Positions 38,201 through 47,500 of a stretch of DNA of 64,000 nt are shown in pieces (position 1 is the first letter of the stretch; each line of letters begins with the position of its first letter). The notes below the pieces were generated by a model that was given only the letters and a program-made list of their open reading frames with translations, had not been told where the DNA came from and searched no databases. The stretch is taken from assembly GCF_000003815.2 (NCBI RefSeq), contig NC_049992.1, positions 19,900,356-19,964,355 on the forward strand, in the 5' to 3' direction. This DNA comes from Branchiostoma floridae. Its lineage: Eukaryota > Chordata > Leptocardii > Amphioxiformes > Branchiostomatidae. Made by a program: the position numbers and the translations under genes.

Positions 38201-40838
38201 ACAGTCTACAAGCCGACGCCCTATCTTGTCAATTACAACTAGATGCTAATGGAAATAAGTGCTGGGCGTCCGGCGTTCGTAAGATACTGGAGGAATGCGG
38301 TTTTGCCTACATATGGAGATCTCAAATATCTCTAGGAACAAACCTATTACCTATAACCAACGCCATCAGCCAACGATTAAAGGATATTTACGTTCAAACA
38401 TTTAGAACCGAAATACACAATGACAACCGGGACAAATCTTTCGGTAACAAATTACGAACCTATAGATTATTCAAGACTATTTATAAAGAAGAAGAATATC
38501 TGATGGTGAAAAACACACAGCACAGATTGGCTGTCACTAAACTCCGGATTAGTTGCCACAAGTTACATATCGAAACTGGAAGGCACAACCGCACCCCTCT
38601 GCAGCATAGAGTCTGCCAATTTTGTGATCTACAACATGTAGAAGATGAACAGCATTTTATTTTACACTGTAAATTGTACCATAATGAACGGATTGTGCTT
38701 TATGAATATATCAGAAAAGAGTTCCCATATGTTGAACATCTTAATGCAACGGATAAATTTCTATTTTTGATGCGCCTAGACAAACCCTGTATATCAAACA
38801 TTATATGTTCTTATATCTACACCTGTACAAAGAAGCGAGAAGATGTCGACAATCCTGTTAGCTTAGTACCTTCAACTAGTTAAATTGTATCCTGTTGTTT
38901 TTTTTTCATATATTTGTTACATGTATTCTGTTATCAGTCATGTCTGTTATCAGTGACCTGTACCTAGCCCGTCGAGGCATGAATGTACAATAAAGGTCTT
39001 TCATTCATTAATTTTTTTTCAGAAAGAGCTCTTCTGACTCTATCCAACATGGGCCCAGCAGTCTTTAACGGAGGGTTCAGCACATTTCTGGCTATCGTGC
39101 TGCTGGCATCTTCACAGCACTACGTCTTTATAACTTTCTTCAAGGTGAGATAGACGCGCACTACGCCCGATCTGATTTTAGTTGTTTTTGCCGCAAGCCT
39201 TGATATCTGATCCTAAAAAACAAGGCGAACATTCTAAACAGAGTAGGATATTGTGATGATAATTGGTGTGATAGTCTTTTCTGCTTTACTGAAGCTTCAT
39301 ATTATTAGTCTAACGACTGAAAAATAAGTATATACACTTCGGCTATGGACGTCTCTTGGATAGGACGTAGAAGGAAGACCTGTGATCGGGGAGAGTCACA
39401 CGATTGTGTGGTTTATGTGTGATGGTGTGGTATGCAATGGTGCAAATCCCTATCGGTGTATCCTACGTTGTGAGTCGTCCTAAAAACCATACACATTGTT
39501 GTAGAGCCAAACAAAATTTCCCTGAGATTGTAATATTAGAAAAATGAATTCCACACCTTGCACCTTCCAAAAACAACCGTACTACAATGCAAAACAACAA
39601 AACGGATGATTAAAAACTTTATGATAAAATAGAACTTTTGCAGTGTAATATGAATTAAAACCAAGGTTTCTTTATCCCTTCCTTCCCGAGGTGTTTTTCC
39701 TCGTCCTGCTGTTCGGATGTCTCCACGGGCTGGTGTTCCTGCCGGTCATACTGAGCTGGCTGGGACCGGCTCCGTACGACACGGCCCCGGTACGGGACAC
39801 GGCCCCGGCACAGGACTCGGAACAGTCCGACAAACGGTACATCAGGAAGGTTCAGACTCAAGGTTTCGTCAACCCAGGTCTGGAAATGGACGGGGTAGGT
39901 TGATGGCAATAAAGTTTAATTATAGTTCCTGAGCATGTTTAAAGTATGATTCCAACAAAATAAAAGCTAAACGTAAGGGATATGCAGATTTTTCACTGTT
40001 CCATAGTTTCTTTGTAAAAAAAAAACAATTCTCCTCTTCGTCAAAATATCATTTATATTCATCTTTCTGCAAGGAAGGTAAACTTAAAGTTAACATTTGA
40101 ACGAGTTCAACTTTTATTGAGCAATGAAACATCATTAACCTATTTTACATCATAATAAATGCTACTAACTTTGTAAATCCTTATTGACCGTCGGGACAAC
40201 TGACGAACTTTTTATACTTTATACTCTCCTTAGATATTGCAAGGAAAAAATCTATTAAACAATGATAAAGTATATTTTCATACCTGTATATCATTTTCTT
40301 TCGATAGGACGTCAGAACCGGGGTGCCTGAAAATCGTTCAGACGTCGTCCCCTGTGTGATGTCCCGGCCTGAGTACCCCCCTGATATCCCTTCGCCAGAT
40401 TACAATGTTTCACCAGCCTCAACAATCAGACATATCGCAAACACTGGCAACTCCGTACATGGTCATGCTGAAGCTACCGTCCAATGGGGATCCCGTAATA
40501 AAATCCCAGAAGTGAACCAATTGGACGTCCGGATAGACAACATGATCACCGCAGCGAACCAGAAACTGTTCCTGTTACGCCGACTTAAGAGATGTGGGGT
40601 ATCAACAGAAGACCTTACAACAGTCTACACGGCCTATGTTCGACCCTCTGTTGAATACGCAATGCCTGTGTGGTACAACTCTGTAACTGCCGCTCAATCT
40701 GAAAAACTAGAACGCGTACAGAAGAGGGTGTGCCGAATCATACTGGGTATGCAGTACACAGACTACATGTCAGCTCTGAGCACACTCAACATCAGCTCCT
40801 TGGCAGAACGGCGTGAAAGACTCGATCTGTGTAACTGA
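20576..40838 (+). CDS. PTCHD3: Patched-domain protein (PTCHD3-like, RND superfamily)
   Basis: 21 coding exons, phases all consistent, 1067 aa: 20576-20682, 21376-21622, 22173-22243, 22962-23081, 23235-23376, 24184-24284, 24677-24797, 25503-25626, 29164-29336, 29717-29833, 30227-30361, 30959-31096, 31219-31258, 32304-32459, 33132-33259, 33544-33696, 34611-34739, 35415-35559, 39023-39144, 39691-39894, 40308-40838. Domain order: helix 1 (residues ~45-65, GHPWLTILLTLLLGGSLSAG); first extracellular domain with NVS and NWT sites; sterol-sensing-like helices 2-6 (exons 7-10) with GIGVDDMF; helix 7 (IVTLLGVFAILGVSIWGF); second extracellular domain with NGT, NST and NVT; helices 8-12 with GLAVDY. The two acidic motifs match the RND proton-relay positions of Patched and Dispatched. 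Family members are thought to move sterols or lipids or to tune Hedgehog-type signalling; that role is inferred. Introns 4 and 16 use GC donors. The last ~110 residues are LINE-derived. The paralogue assignment is tentative. Confidence 0.93.
24850..25279. mobile_element. Long-arm foldback element with retroelement fragment, PTCHD3-like intron 7
   Basis: The left arm from 24852 ('aatataggagaattcttgg', then 'atgtgcttacgtttcggtgt', 'cttctgactatgg', 'ctgcttctcgacgct') is repeated inverted in 25146-25278. Each arm is about 130 bases. The centre, read on the minus strand, encodes KVIDKEDNRRIQWIKEAVWI followed by RKSNPSYEP, which resembles the C-terminal part of Penelope-like/GIY-YIG retroelement proteins (from memory). 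An open minus-strand frame spans the whole unit (25301-24816). Confidence 0.65.
25627..27090. other. PTCHD3-like intron 8, proximal part
   Basis: No exon candidates were seen. The stretch from about 26230 has repeat-like phrasing ('taggccccatccagcagcat', 'aatccgacaaactaaaacc') but I could not define element ends. Confidence 0.35.
27100..27720. repeat. Diverged tandem array, unit about 150-165 bases
   Basis: Four units, at about 27110-27275, 27280-27425, 27430-27580 and 27585-27715, each contain 'caagttcaa.c.c.aggaggc', 'ccaaaatcaaacct', 'ccac..actcacgtaccaaa' and 'ccgttct.gagatacagcgc' with substitutions and small indels. GC-richer than the intron around it. It lies immediately upstream of the TIR element at 27747. 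Satellite-like or part of a larger element. Confidence 0.7.
27747..29094. mobile_element. 1.35-kb TIR element with C/G-run ends
   Basis: The ends are inverted: 'ggtgtgacagcgttctcgcc' at 27747 and the reverse complement of 'ggcgagatcgctgtcacacc' at 29073-29092. The six bases CATACA flank both sides (27741-27746 and 29095-29100), a candidate target-site duplication. Each terminal 120-150 bases holds several 'cgccccccc'/'ggggggcg' runs, C on the left and G on the right. The interior 27900-28560 is a tandem array of units such as 'tgtgtatttacctgttagta' ... 'gaggaacaggtg', in which ACCTGTT and AACAGGT are inverted with respect to each other. No transposase seen. Non-autonomous, superfamily not assigned. 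Confidence 0.75.
28838..28882 (+). repeat. (TA)n microsatellite
   Basis: About 22 TA units bounded by 'acaaaagta' on both sides. Confidence 0.95.
30438..30909 (+). mobile_element. tRNA-derived SINE in PTCHD3-like intron 11
   Basis: tRNA-like head with 'tagcgcagtggtattgtg' (A-box region) and 'ggttgcgggttcgaatcc' (B-box). The body is shared with the SINE at 8219 over ~260 bases, then a distinct 3' half ('gtggcgccgaatggcaactc'). It ends in 'caataacaataacaataac'. It stops about 50 bases before exon 12 (30959), so it has come close to the acceptor without disturbing it. Confidence 0.87.
31465..32230. repeat. Degenerate tandem repeats in PTCHD3-like intron 13
   Basis: Variants of 'acacctgtaacttgtcctga' + 'acaccatccacacacatgta' and 'gatgctcagcaccatcagat' recur at about 31465-31700 and 32045-32225, separated by unrelated sequence. 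A (CA)n tract follows at 32235-32266. There is no coding potential. Confidence 0.65.
35103..35220. mobile_element. Short MITE-like inverted repeat in PTCHD3-like intron 17
   Basis: 'gtgtgtatcgattcttctga' + 'ttggtaacaatttgca' (35103-35138) is matched by the near-reverse complement at 35185-35220, with a ~45-base centre. Too short to classify. Confidence 0.6.
35880..39010 (+). mobile_element. 5'-truncated non-LTR retrotransposon (LINE), PTCHD3-like intron 18
   Basis: Sense to the host gene. It begins inside the endonuclease domain: VDYIICSQSLIPHILSF, then SDHCMVW at 36150-36172. The linker follows to 36924, then reverse transcriptase at 36947-37669 (FIDFSKAFDSVW, GVRQGCNLSPTLFN, LLYADDLVIFS) and a C-terminal region at 37666-38883 with a CxxC..H..C pattern (CQFCDLQHVEDEQHFILHC). 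Two frame changes, near 36924 in an A-run and near 37666, break ORF2. The 3' end is 'aataaaggtctttcattcatta' just 20-odd bases before exon 19. An I/Jockey-type superclade is likely; the family is not named. Confidence 0.88.
39340..39480 (+). mobile_element. SINE fragment in PTCHD3-like intron 19
   Basis: Only the middle of the SINE body is left: 'cttcggctatggacgtctct', 'ggataggacgt', 'ggggagagtcacac', 'gtgatggtgtggtatgcaat'. No tRNA head. Confidence 0.65.
40308..40838 (+). CDS. PTCHD3: PTCHD3-like last exon with LINE-derived C-terminus
   Basis: The acceptor 'tttctttcgatag' joins in phase 0 to exon 20. The first ~65 codons (DVRTGVPENRSDVVP ... PEYPPDIPSPDYN ...) look like a normal cytoplasmic tail. 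Without a break in frame, the exon continues into sequence typical of the C-terminal end of CR1-like LINE ORF2: DNMITAANQKLFLLRRLKRC, then VYTAYVRPSVEYAMPVWYNS, KLERVQKRVCRIILG and LAERRERLDLC, ending at TGA 40836-40838. LINE-like codons continue beyond the stop in other frames. Either a chimeric protein tail is made, or the true tail has been displaced by the insertion. Confidence 0.75.
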   Translation, partial: DVRTGVPENRSDVVPCVMSRPEYPPDIPSPDYNVSPASTIRHIANTGNSVHGHAEATVQWGSRNKIPEVNQLDVRIDNMITAANQKLFLLRRLKRCGVSTEDLTTVYTAYVRPSVEYAMPVWYNSVTAAQSEKLERVQKRVCRIILGMQYTDYMSALSTLNISSLAERRERLDLCN

Positions 40839-41005
40839 AACTGCTCAAGTAAGAGTTTAGAGACCATCTACAAACCGGACACAGTCCTCTGCCATACTAC
40901 GTGTCACGAAATCCCTACTTTCCCTGCGCGAGCAAGTAGTTTAAAACAGGGAGAGTTTAGTCGGCACAAAAGGTTGGAATATCTAATTTGGTACATTATA
41001 TGTCC
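40505..41005 (+). mobile_element. 5'-truncated CR1-like LINE tail
   Basis: From about 40505 the PTCHD3-like terminal exon is LINE ORF2 C-terminus. After the stop at 40838, homology to such tails continues in shifted frames (EFRDHLQTGHSPLPYYVSRN in one frame, 40857-40916). The 3' end is unclear, somewhere near 41000. No obvious target-site duplication was seen. Confidence 0.75.
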
Positions 41006-41009
41006 GTTG

Positions 41010-42185
41010 TTTATGGTAAGATTTCAATATTCATTATATATCAATAGAAATCGTGTGTAATTCTCTTTCCGATACTATCAAACCCATTATGATTGTAAAC
41101 TCACAGTTTTTAGTGACTGAGTATAGAAGGTAGCTACCTCGGATAAATCATCAACAGAGTCAAAAACCATAGACGCCCGTTTATTCCTACAATGATGATA
41201 AGACACTTGGACATAATGTTAGTATGTGCAGTATTTTTAAAAACTTTTTCCTTTGTTTTGTGTTAACTTAACCTAAGTATACTATATGTTAAAGATTTAA
41301 GATACACAACTTAACTGCCAGGTAAGTATGCCGTCTCTTGATCACGGCACCTGATTGTAGCATGTTTGTAGCATGTCAACAAACAAATAATGACGGGGAT
41401 GCATACCCTGGGGTATGGAGTATACAGGGTGGCACCGCTGAAAGTTTGGAGGTCTTCGGGTAACGTACGGTCAACAATAGGCTAGGCTATGGCAGAAAAG
41501 TTACATGTGGAGGGAAAAACGTTTATATGATCGTATAAGGAGGTCAGTACTGTTTCAGATGTTCGCTAAGTCCGATATAGGAAGGGAAGGTATGATGGAC
41601 AGTAACAAAAAAGGAATGATGTTTTCGAGGTTTGGCAATTTGTCTTGCAGACATGTTTTGTAATGATTAAACTAGCTGTTATGTAAGCGTGTCTGTAATG
41701 GGTCGAAAAAGTACTGAAAAAACGAACTCCGCATTTCCTTCATTTTTAGTAGGCAGTTAGCTTAGACAGAAATGTACATAACGAATTGCAAGTCATGCTT
41801 AGGGTTTGAGTTACATTATCAATGAAAATTTTATGTGTATTTTATATCAAAGGACTGAAATGCATATAGAACAAATAAATGAATACCAATTATGAATTGA
41901 TTAATTCGTTATTAATGCAAAAGTTTCAAATTCTTATGAACAACTGGACTGTCAACATTTGATCGCAATAAGTAAGTTTGATTATATAATTTAGCTTGAA
42001 TTATGTAAACGAACTCATCTGCATATTCAGTATATTTGAAAGGATATTGGGTCTCTTGTCATTCTTTTATCATATTTTTTACTGTATATACCGTATTTTA
42101 AAGAAGACTTTGTAAGCCCTGATAACAATGACATAATTCAAGAGTATTGCTTTTATACCCTTTTCTGCCTTGACTAAACTTATTG
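41010..42185. other. Downstream of the PTCHD3-like gene, nothing recognised
   Basis: AT-rich. No exon was found. 'ataaat' near 41876 could act as a poly(A) signal for the PTCHD3-like transcript but that is weak. Confidence 0.35.
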
Positions 42186-42189
42186 TGTC

Positions 42190-43110
42190 GTGATAATTTC
42201 ATTCGTAATCTTAATCCTGGTCATTGATGAGCAAACACACACAGACACACATACAGACACAAACACACAGACTCACACTTACACACACACAAACATAATC
42301 ACGTACACGAACACACACACAATCTCACACACACAATCACACACACATGCACAGACACATAATCACACACACACACACATACACGTCATTGATGCATATG
42401 ACTGTTCTCATACGGCCCCAAAAAAGGATGAATTCCTTGTATCTATTTCTTTCCATTACCTTCTCACAAATAGATGAGCACTTGTTGGGAAGGAAAATGT
42501 TATTTTTTAGTTGTTTGAGTTTGAATGTCAATATTGTAAATTGTAATAAGGTCCGTATGTTACTGTTTATAATTGTGGGAGGATGTAATAATCATGTCAT
42601 GGTTTATCAAATATAAAGTCTAAACGGCACAATGATACCGACCAAAGCGTACACAAATACCCCAGACTCGGACTATTTTACAATTAACACTCAAATGGCT
42701 TTCAGAATTTTTACAACAGTAAGGTCTGGACTATTTTTCTGGAAAAGTCTGAACACGGCTCAAACAGCATATTTTGATATATCGGCGGAAAAGTATTTAA
42801 CGAATGAGCACAAGAAACCAAGTGCTTCGTGTCACTCATTTAAATATACATTACGAGATTGTTGATAAACGAGGTATTTGAACCTTCCCTTATCTCCGTT
42901 CACACCAGAATGGTTAGCACTGTGATTAAACCTTGTTTTGCGACACCGCTCCAGCCGGGATGAGAGATAATTCACTTATCTTACCTCGATCATTAACTGT
43001 CAGTTTTTTGTGAAACAGTTTGAATTCTTTTATGCATGGTCGGTAACATACGTTCAACAAGAAAGCCTAGAAGTTTTATTCTACAAGTGAATAATTGGCA
43101 TTATCTCTGT
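42190..43110 (-). repeat. Conserved intergenic repeat, copy B with (CA)n, downstream of SDR
   Basis: Includes an interrupted (CA)n tract (42230-42385), then 'gatgagcacttgttggga', 'caaatggctttcagaa', 'atgagcacaagaaac', 'catttaaatatacattacga' and the core (on minus: 'gatcgaggtaagataagtga', 'cccggctggagcgg'). The same blocks in the same order occur at 54430-56090. Here the frame open in the 56-kb copy is stopped. Confidence 0.75.
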
Positions 43111-43439
43111 CTAAGACACGGAGGCTGAGATAAATAGTGTGATATACCAATATGCATAGTGTTTATTGAGGACCTGCATTTCTACTGTATGCAAATAACA
43201 TAGTAACTACTAACAATCTCTGAACAGCCCCCTCATCATGTCCTCAATCACATGATTTCATTAAACTTGGACCGGAGTACGTCACCTTCGAGGCTGCGTG
43301 CTCTGCACATATATGTGCATCGGGTCATTCTATGTCTAAGATTCGTATATAGTATTTGTACACTACATCGCTAATTACTGGTATTTACATCTAATGCTGC
43401 ATGTAGCAGACTTCAAATGCATATTAAATACATCTCCGT

Positions 43440-43573
43440 CGAAAATATACTGTAGAACAGACAAGTCGAAAATACCACAATATACTGTAGAACAGACAAG
43501 TCGAAAATACCACAATATACTGTAGAACAGACAAGTCGAAAATACCACAATATACTGTAGAACAGACAAGTCA
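43440..43573. repeat. 36-base minisatellite, about 3.7 copies
   Basis: The unit 'aaaataccacaatatactgt' + 'agaacagacaagtcg' is repeated head to tail with the first copy shortened. Copies are near identical, suggesting recent expansion. There are no intervening spacers. Confidence 0.95.
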
Positions 43574-43579
43574 CAGCAG

Positions 43580-44517
43580 TAGGATCCAGTTAATGCTATA
43601 CGACAACGTTAATATTGGATGCTATACAGCGTTAGTATAGTGGGTTAATCATGCATTAAATTTTTCATTTTTTTTTTACTTGTTCAACATAATATAACTT
43701 CGTTTTACTAATTACCAACAGTAGTTGTACTGCTAAAGCTGATACAAGAAAAGTAGAAATGTTAAGATTTGTGTTGCCTTCACATGTACTGTAATTCCTG
43801 GTTTTTAACCGTACTTTTTTGCCAACGGTTTTCATGGTGACGCCTGTAAGGTGATCTTGTTATTACCGATAACAAATAATTATTTGCCTTTTTTACGTGC
43901 ACCTGATGCCAGTGTGAAAATTTAGTTCCGAGAACAAGTCCAAGTTTCTCAGACCGCAAAAGTTTGGTAGAGACAGAGAAGACAAAGCGAATTACAGTAT
44001 ATGAAAACAAAAACCTTTTCGCACCGAATTGATCTTTCAAGTTTGTTATATCTTGTGTTTCTTGTATTGTTAAAATGATGTTAAACTCTAAGTTGTCACG
44101 CAAAGATAACAGTGCAATAATAACAATGCAATTCAATGTACTTCCTAAAAGAGTTTATCTTTCCTTTAAACAAAAGATCAAAACATATCCTGATGAGCTA
44201 TAATTCATTGGAGTTCATAGGAACACTTCATCGGCAATATAAGATTATAACACGTTGATTTTATCCATGTATAACATATTTGTCACTGCATAGCCTTTTG
44301 TTATCTTTGAAGACTTCCGAAATATTTCATCCTTTACATTCTTCACCCTGGGGTATTCATGCCGTCAAAATATCTCATACAATTATTAGGTCTTACAACA
44401 GTTGTCGCATATTAACTGTAACATTCCTTATGAGTTGCTTAGTTTAGTGCTACCATGGCACAGAAAGGATTGAAAGGAGTATTCCGCTTAAATAAAAATC
44501 CTTTTTAGAGTCTTTCC
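43580..44517. other. Region 3' of the SDR gene, nothing recognised
   Basis: AT-rich, presumably including the SDR 3' UTR. No coding exon is supported on either strand. Confidence 0.4.
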
Positions 44518-47500
44518 CTACTGCTGACCCTTACAGCAGGCAGGTTTATGTATTGGTGCCACTAGACGAAAGATGAGATCCCCCAGGTCGGTGGGTAGCC
44601 AGGAAGTTGGTACCGTTATAAAACGGGCGTCCCAACCGACGACATAACGGCTACGGGGGTGGGTAGCGCTCAGCGCATGCTCCATTGCATCCACAATGGC
44701 GACTGGAACTTGCGAGAAACGGGCACCGAAGATTATATCGTCCTTTGCTGTAAAAAGAAAGAACACATAATGATGCGTTATTTCTAATGAGTCTCATTTC
44801 TTCACTATCAATCCTTAAACAGAAGATTATCAACGCCCTCTTGATATAGATTCAGGGATGTTTAGGCAGAGATGATATAATTTGTAGCATCGCCAAGAAA
44901 CATGAAGACGTCAATTGATACAATAATAATCAGTAAAGGTCTGCATGTAGGAGATGGCAAACAGTTCATCATAATTGCATTAATTGATTTCAACCTATAT
45001 CATGACAATTTGACTGAACCGAGACGGTGGCCGGTATCGACTTCCTGACGTCGTTGACTCCTGCTAGTAGAAGATCGAGACAATCGGCCAAATTATATGA
45101 ATTCCAATGACTTGCACAGCAGTAAAACCACAAGAATTATGAACTGATGTTCGGCTAACTCACCAGCTTGTAGGAACTCCTCTCCGTACTCGGTCTTCGT
45201 CTCTGGAGTCTGCCGCTGCCAGGTTTGGTCCAGACGACGCAGGATGACGTCATGATTGGTCATGTCGGTCCGGAACAGCCCAGGCTCAATGATGTAAACT
45301 TTGACTCCAAAACATCTCATAGCTCGTCTGGGCACAAAAGAAATTATTTAAACAATAGTTTCGCAGTTGTTTTTCAACAGAGGGGACACAAATTGATGTT
45401 CTGTTTCCAAAGCAGAAAAAAAAGGTCTAATTTCGTTGAGAAGCGTTCTCGATTTAAGATTTTGTGGAAGAGCTAAAAAAATGTGTCTAAAACAATTACC
45501 TGAGACAGTCAGAAAAAGCCTCCACGCCATATTTAGACACTGTGTAAGGCATGCCAAGTGGATTGGCCATTCTCCCGGCAGCACTTGCGACGTTAACGAC
45601 CCGACCACGTGACTTCTTGAGGAGCGGGAGAAATGTCTTGGTGACGTCAATCATCCCCAGCAAATTCACATTCAGGACTGCCTGATGATGCAAAAGGTGC
45701 AAAAAATGAAATAAATGACGAAGCAATGATTATTTCTGTCTCTACTTCCTTGGGAGAGCAGTTCATTTTATTAAGTAGTAAAAAATAATTCCTACTTCTT
45801 TGAATGAAACAGACCTGGTAGTCTTCCAAGGTCGCCCACTCTGCGGTTCCTCCAAAGACCCCGGATATACCCGCATTATTCACCAGCCCATGCAAACCTA
45901 GGGAGTACACAAAACAGATGTTTAATGTGAATTAATGTTTGCTTACAGGCTTGGCAACAGAAAATTCATGATACTGATAAAAAGGTGAATTTTCCTTTAA
46001 TAGTGGTATACATGTAAACTCACCATATGTATATATAAAGAGAGGCACGGAGAGAGAGAAAGAGAGACAGAGAGTGAGAGAGACAGAGACGGGGAGAGAT
46101 GGGGGGAGGAGTGAAAGAGATGCAAATACATCCCTTTTGTTAGAGTGTTTGAAATAGAACTCCTTTTCTCTGAACGTTTTTACCTTTACTCCCCACAGCT
46201 TCCCTTACCACCCTGAACGCATCTTGTACGCTGTCTGAGCTGGTGACGTCCATCCGGATCGGCTGCAGCCGTTCAGAGCAGGACTGCCGTAACTCTGCCA
46301 CGCCGGCCTCGGTCAGACAGCCCGCGAACACCCGCAGGCCGAGCTGGTCCAGCCGCCGGGCCAGGAGGTTCCCGAAGCCGGTGTCACACCCCGTGATCAG
46401 CACGGTCTTGCCTGTTAGCTGTACAAGGAAGCTGTTAGCAATACGTTTTGTAAAATGCTTCAACCGGGTATAGTTTTACTATCTATTTAACTCCGTGTTT
46501 TATTGAGTTACAATTTAAACGTTTTTTTTTTTTTTTTTGTCAATATGACTTTATTCGGGTCCAACAGCAGTACATTGTGATTGTTACAAATCTAACGTCC
46601 GTACATGAAGTAGTGGCTGGATACATATAGCTTATTGTCTAGCCCAGAACCAAGGTGGTTCATTCAGTATAGAACTTACACAGAAGCCACGTAAATTGCT
46701 TAACAAAGCAAGTAGCAAATAGACATTTTGTTGTACACAGTTTCTCTACTCAATGATTTTACAAGTTTGCACATCTTGAGTGAGAGCTGTAAATAAATAC
46801 AATACATTGTGGTTTCTAAGTAACTCCTTGTTGTCTTTATATCTGGTCCACGATACAAATATGGCGTATTTTGCAAGAGTAACATAAAAGTTACCTCCAA
46901 AAAGTACAGAAGCTGTAGTATTGATGGCTATGTTAATGCCAGATTGGGAAAGCAAGTGTTTAACTTCGTCCCAATAGCCTCTTAACCTTACACACTCAAA
47001 GAACATATGTGAATAATTTTCGTCTTGGTTGCAAATCGCACATTTAGGGCTGTAGATAGTCCCAGAGGTGTCTACTATTTTCCATTTATGAAGTAAGAAT
47101 CTGCAAGGGAGGATTTTGTGCAATAATTTAAAATTAAACTCTTTCAACTTATTCTCTTTTAACTTCAGGGTCTGAGATCTCCATATATTCGTCCAATTTA
47201 AGTTAGGAAATATGCTATCCCAATAAGCTTGAGAAGAAGGTTTTGTTAGGGTTTTGGCGAGACAAAGAGAATACAAATATTTACTACTGAGTTTTACTAC
47301 TGGTATTTTACAAAAATTAATCCAAAACATGTAATCCTCCTTGCAAACTTTTATCTTAAAATTCTTATTTGACCAAATTCTATCATCATTAATTTTTGCA
47401 AGATCCCTCCTCCCCCCTCCAAGTTCCTGCCAGGCCAAGACTACCTCCCTATAAAAGGGTGGTAGTTGTGTCAGGGGTGGGGCATTTCTTTTAACATTAA

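Noticed and set aside
43440-43573. Regular 36-base repeats resembling a CRISPR array
   Set aside because: The copies are directly contiguous with no unique spacers and the context is animal genomic DNA; it is a minisatellite.
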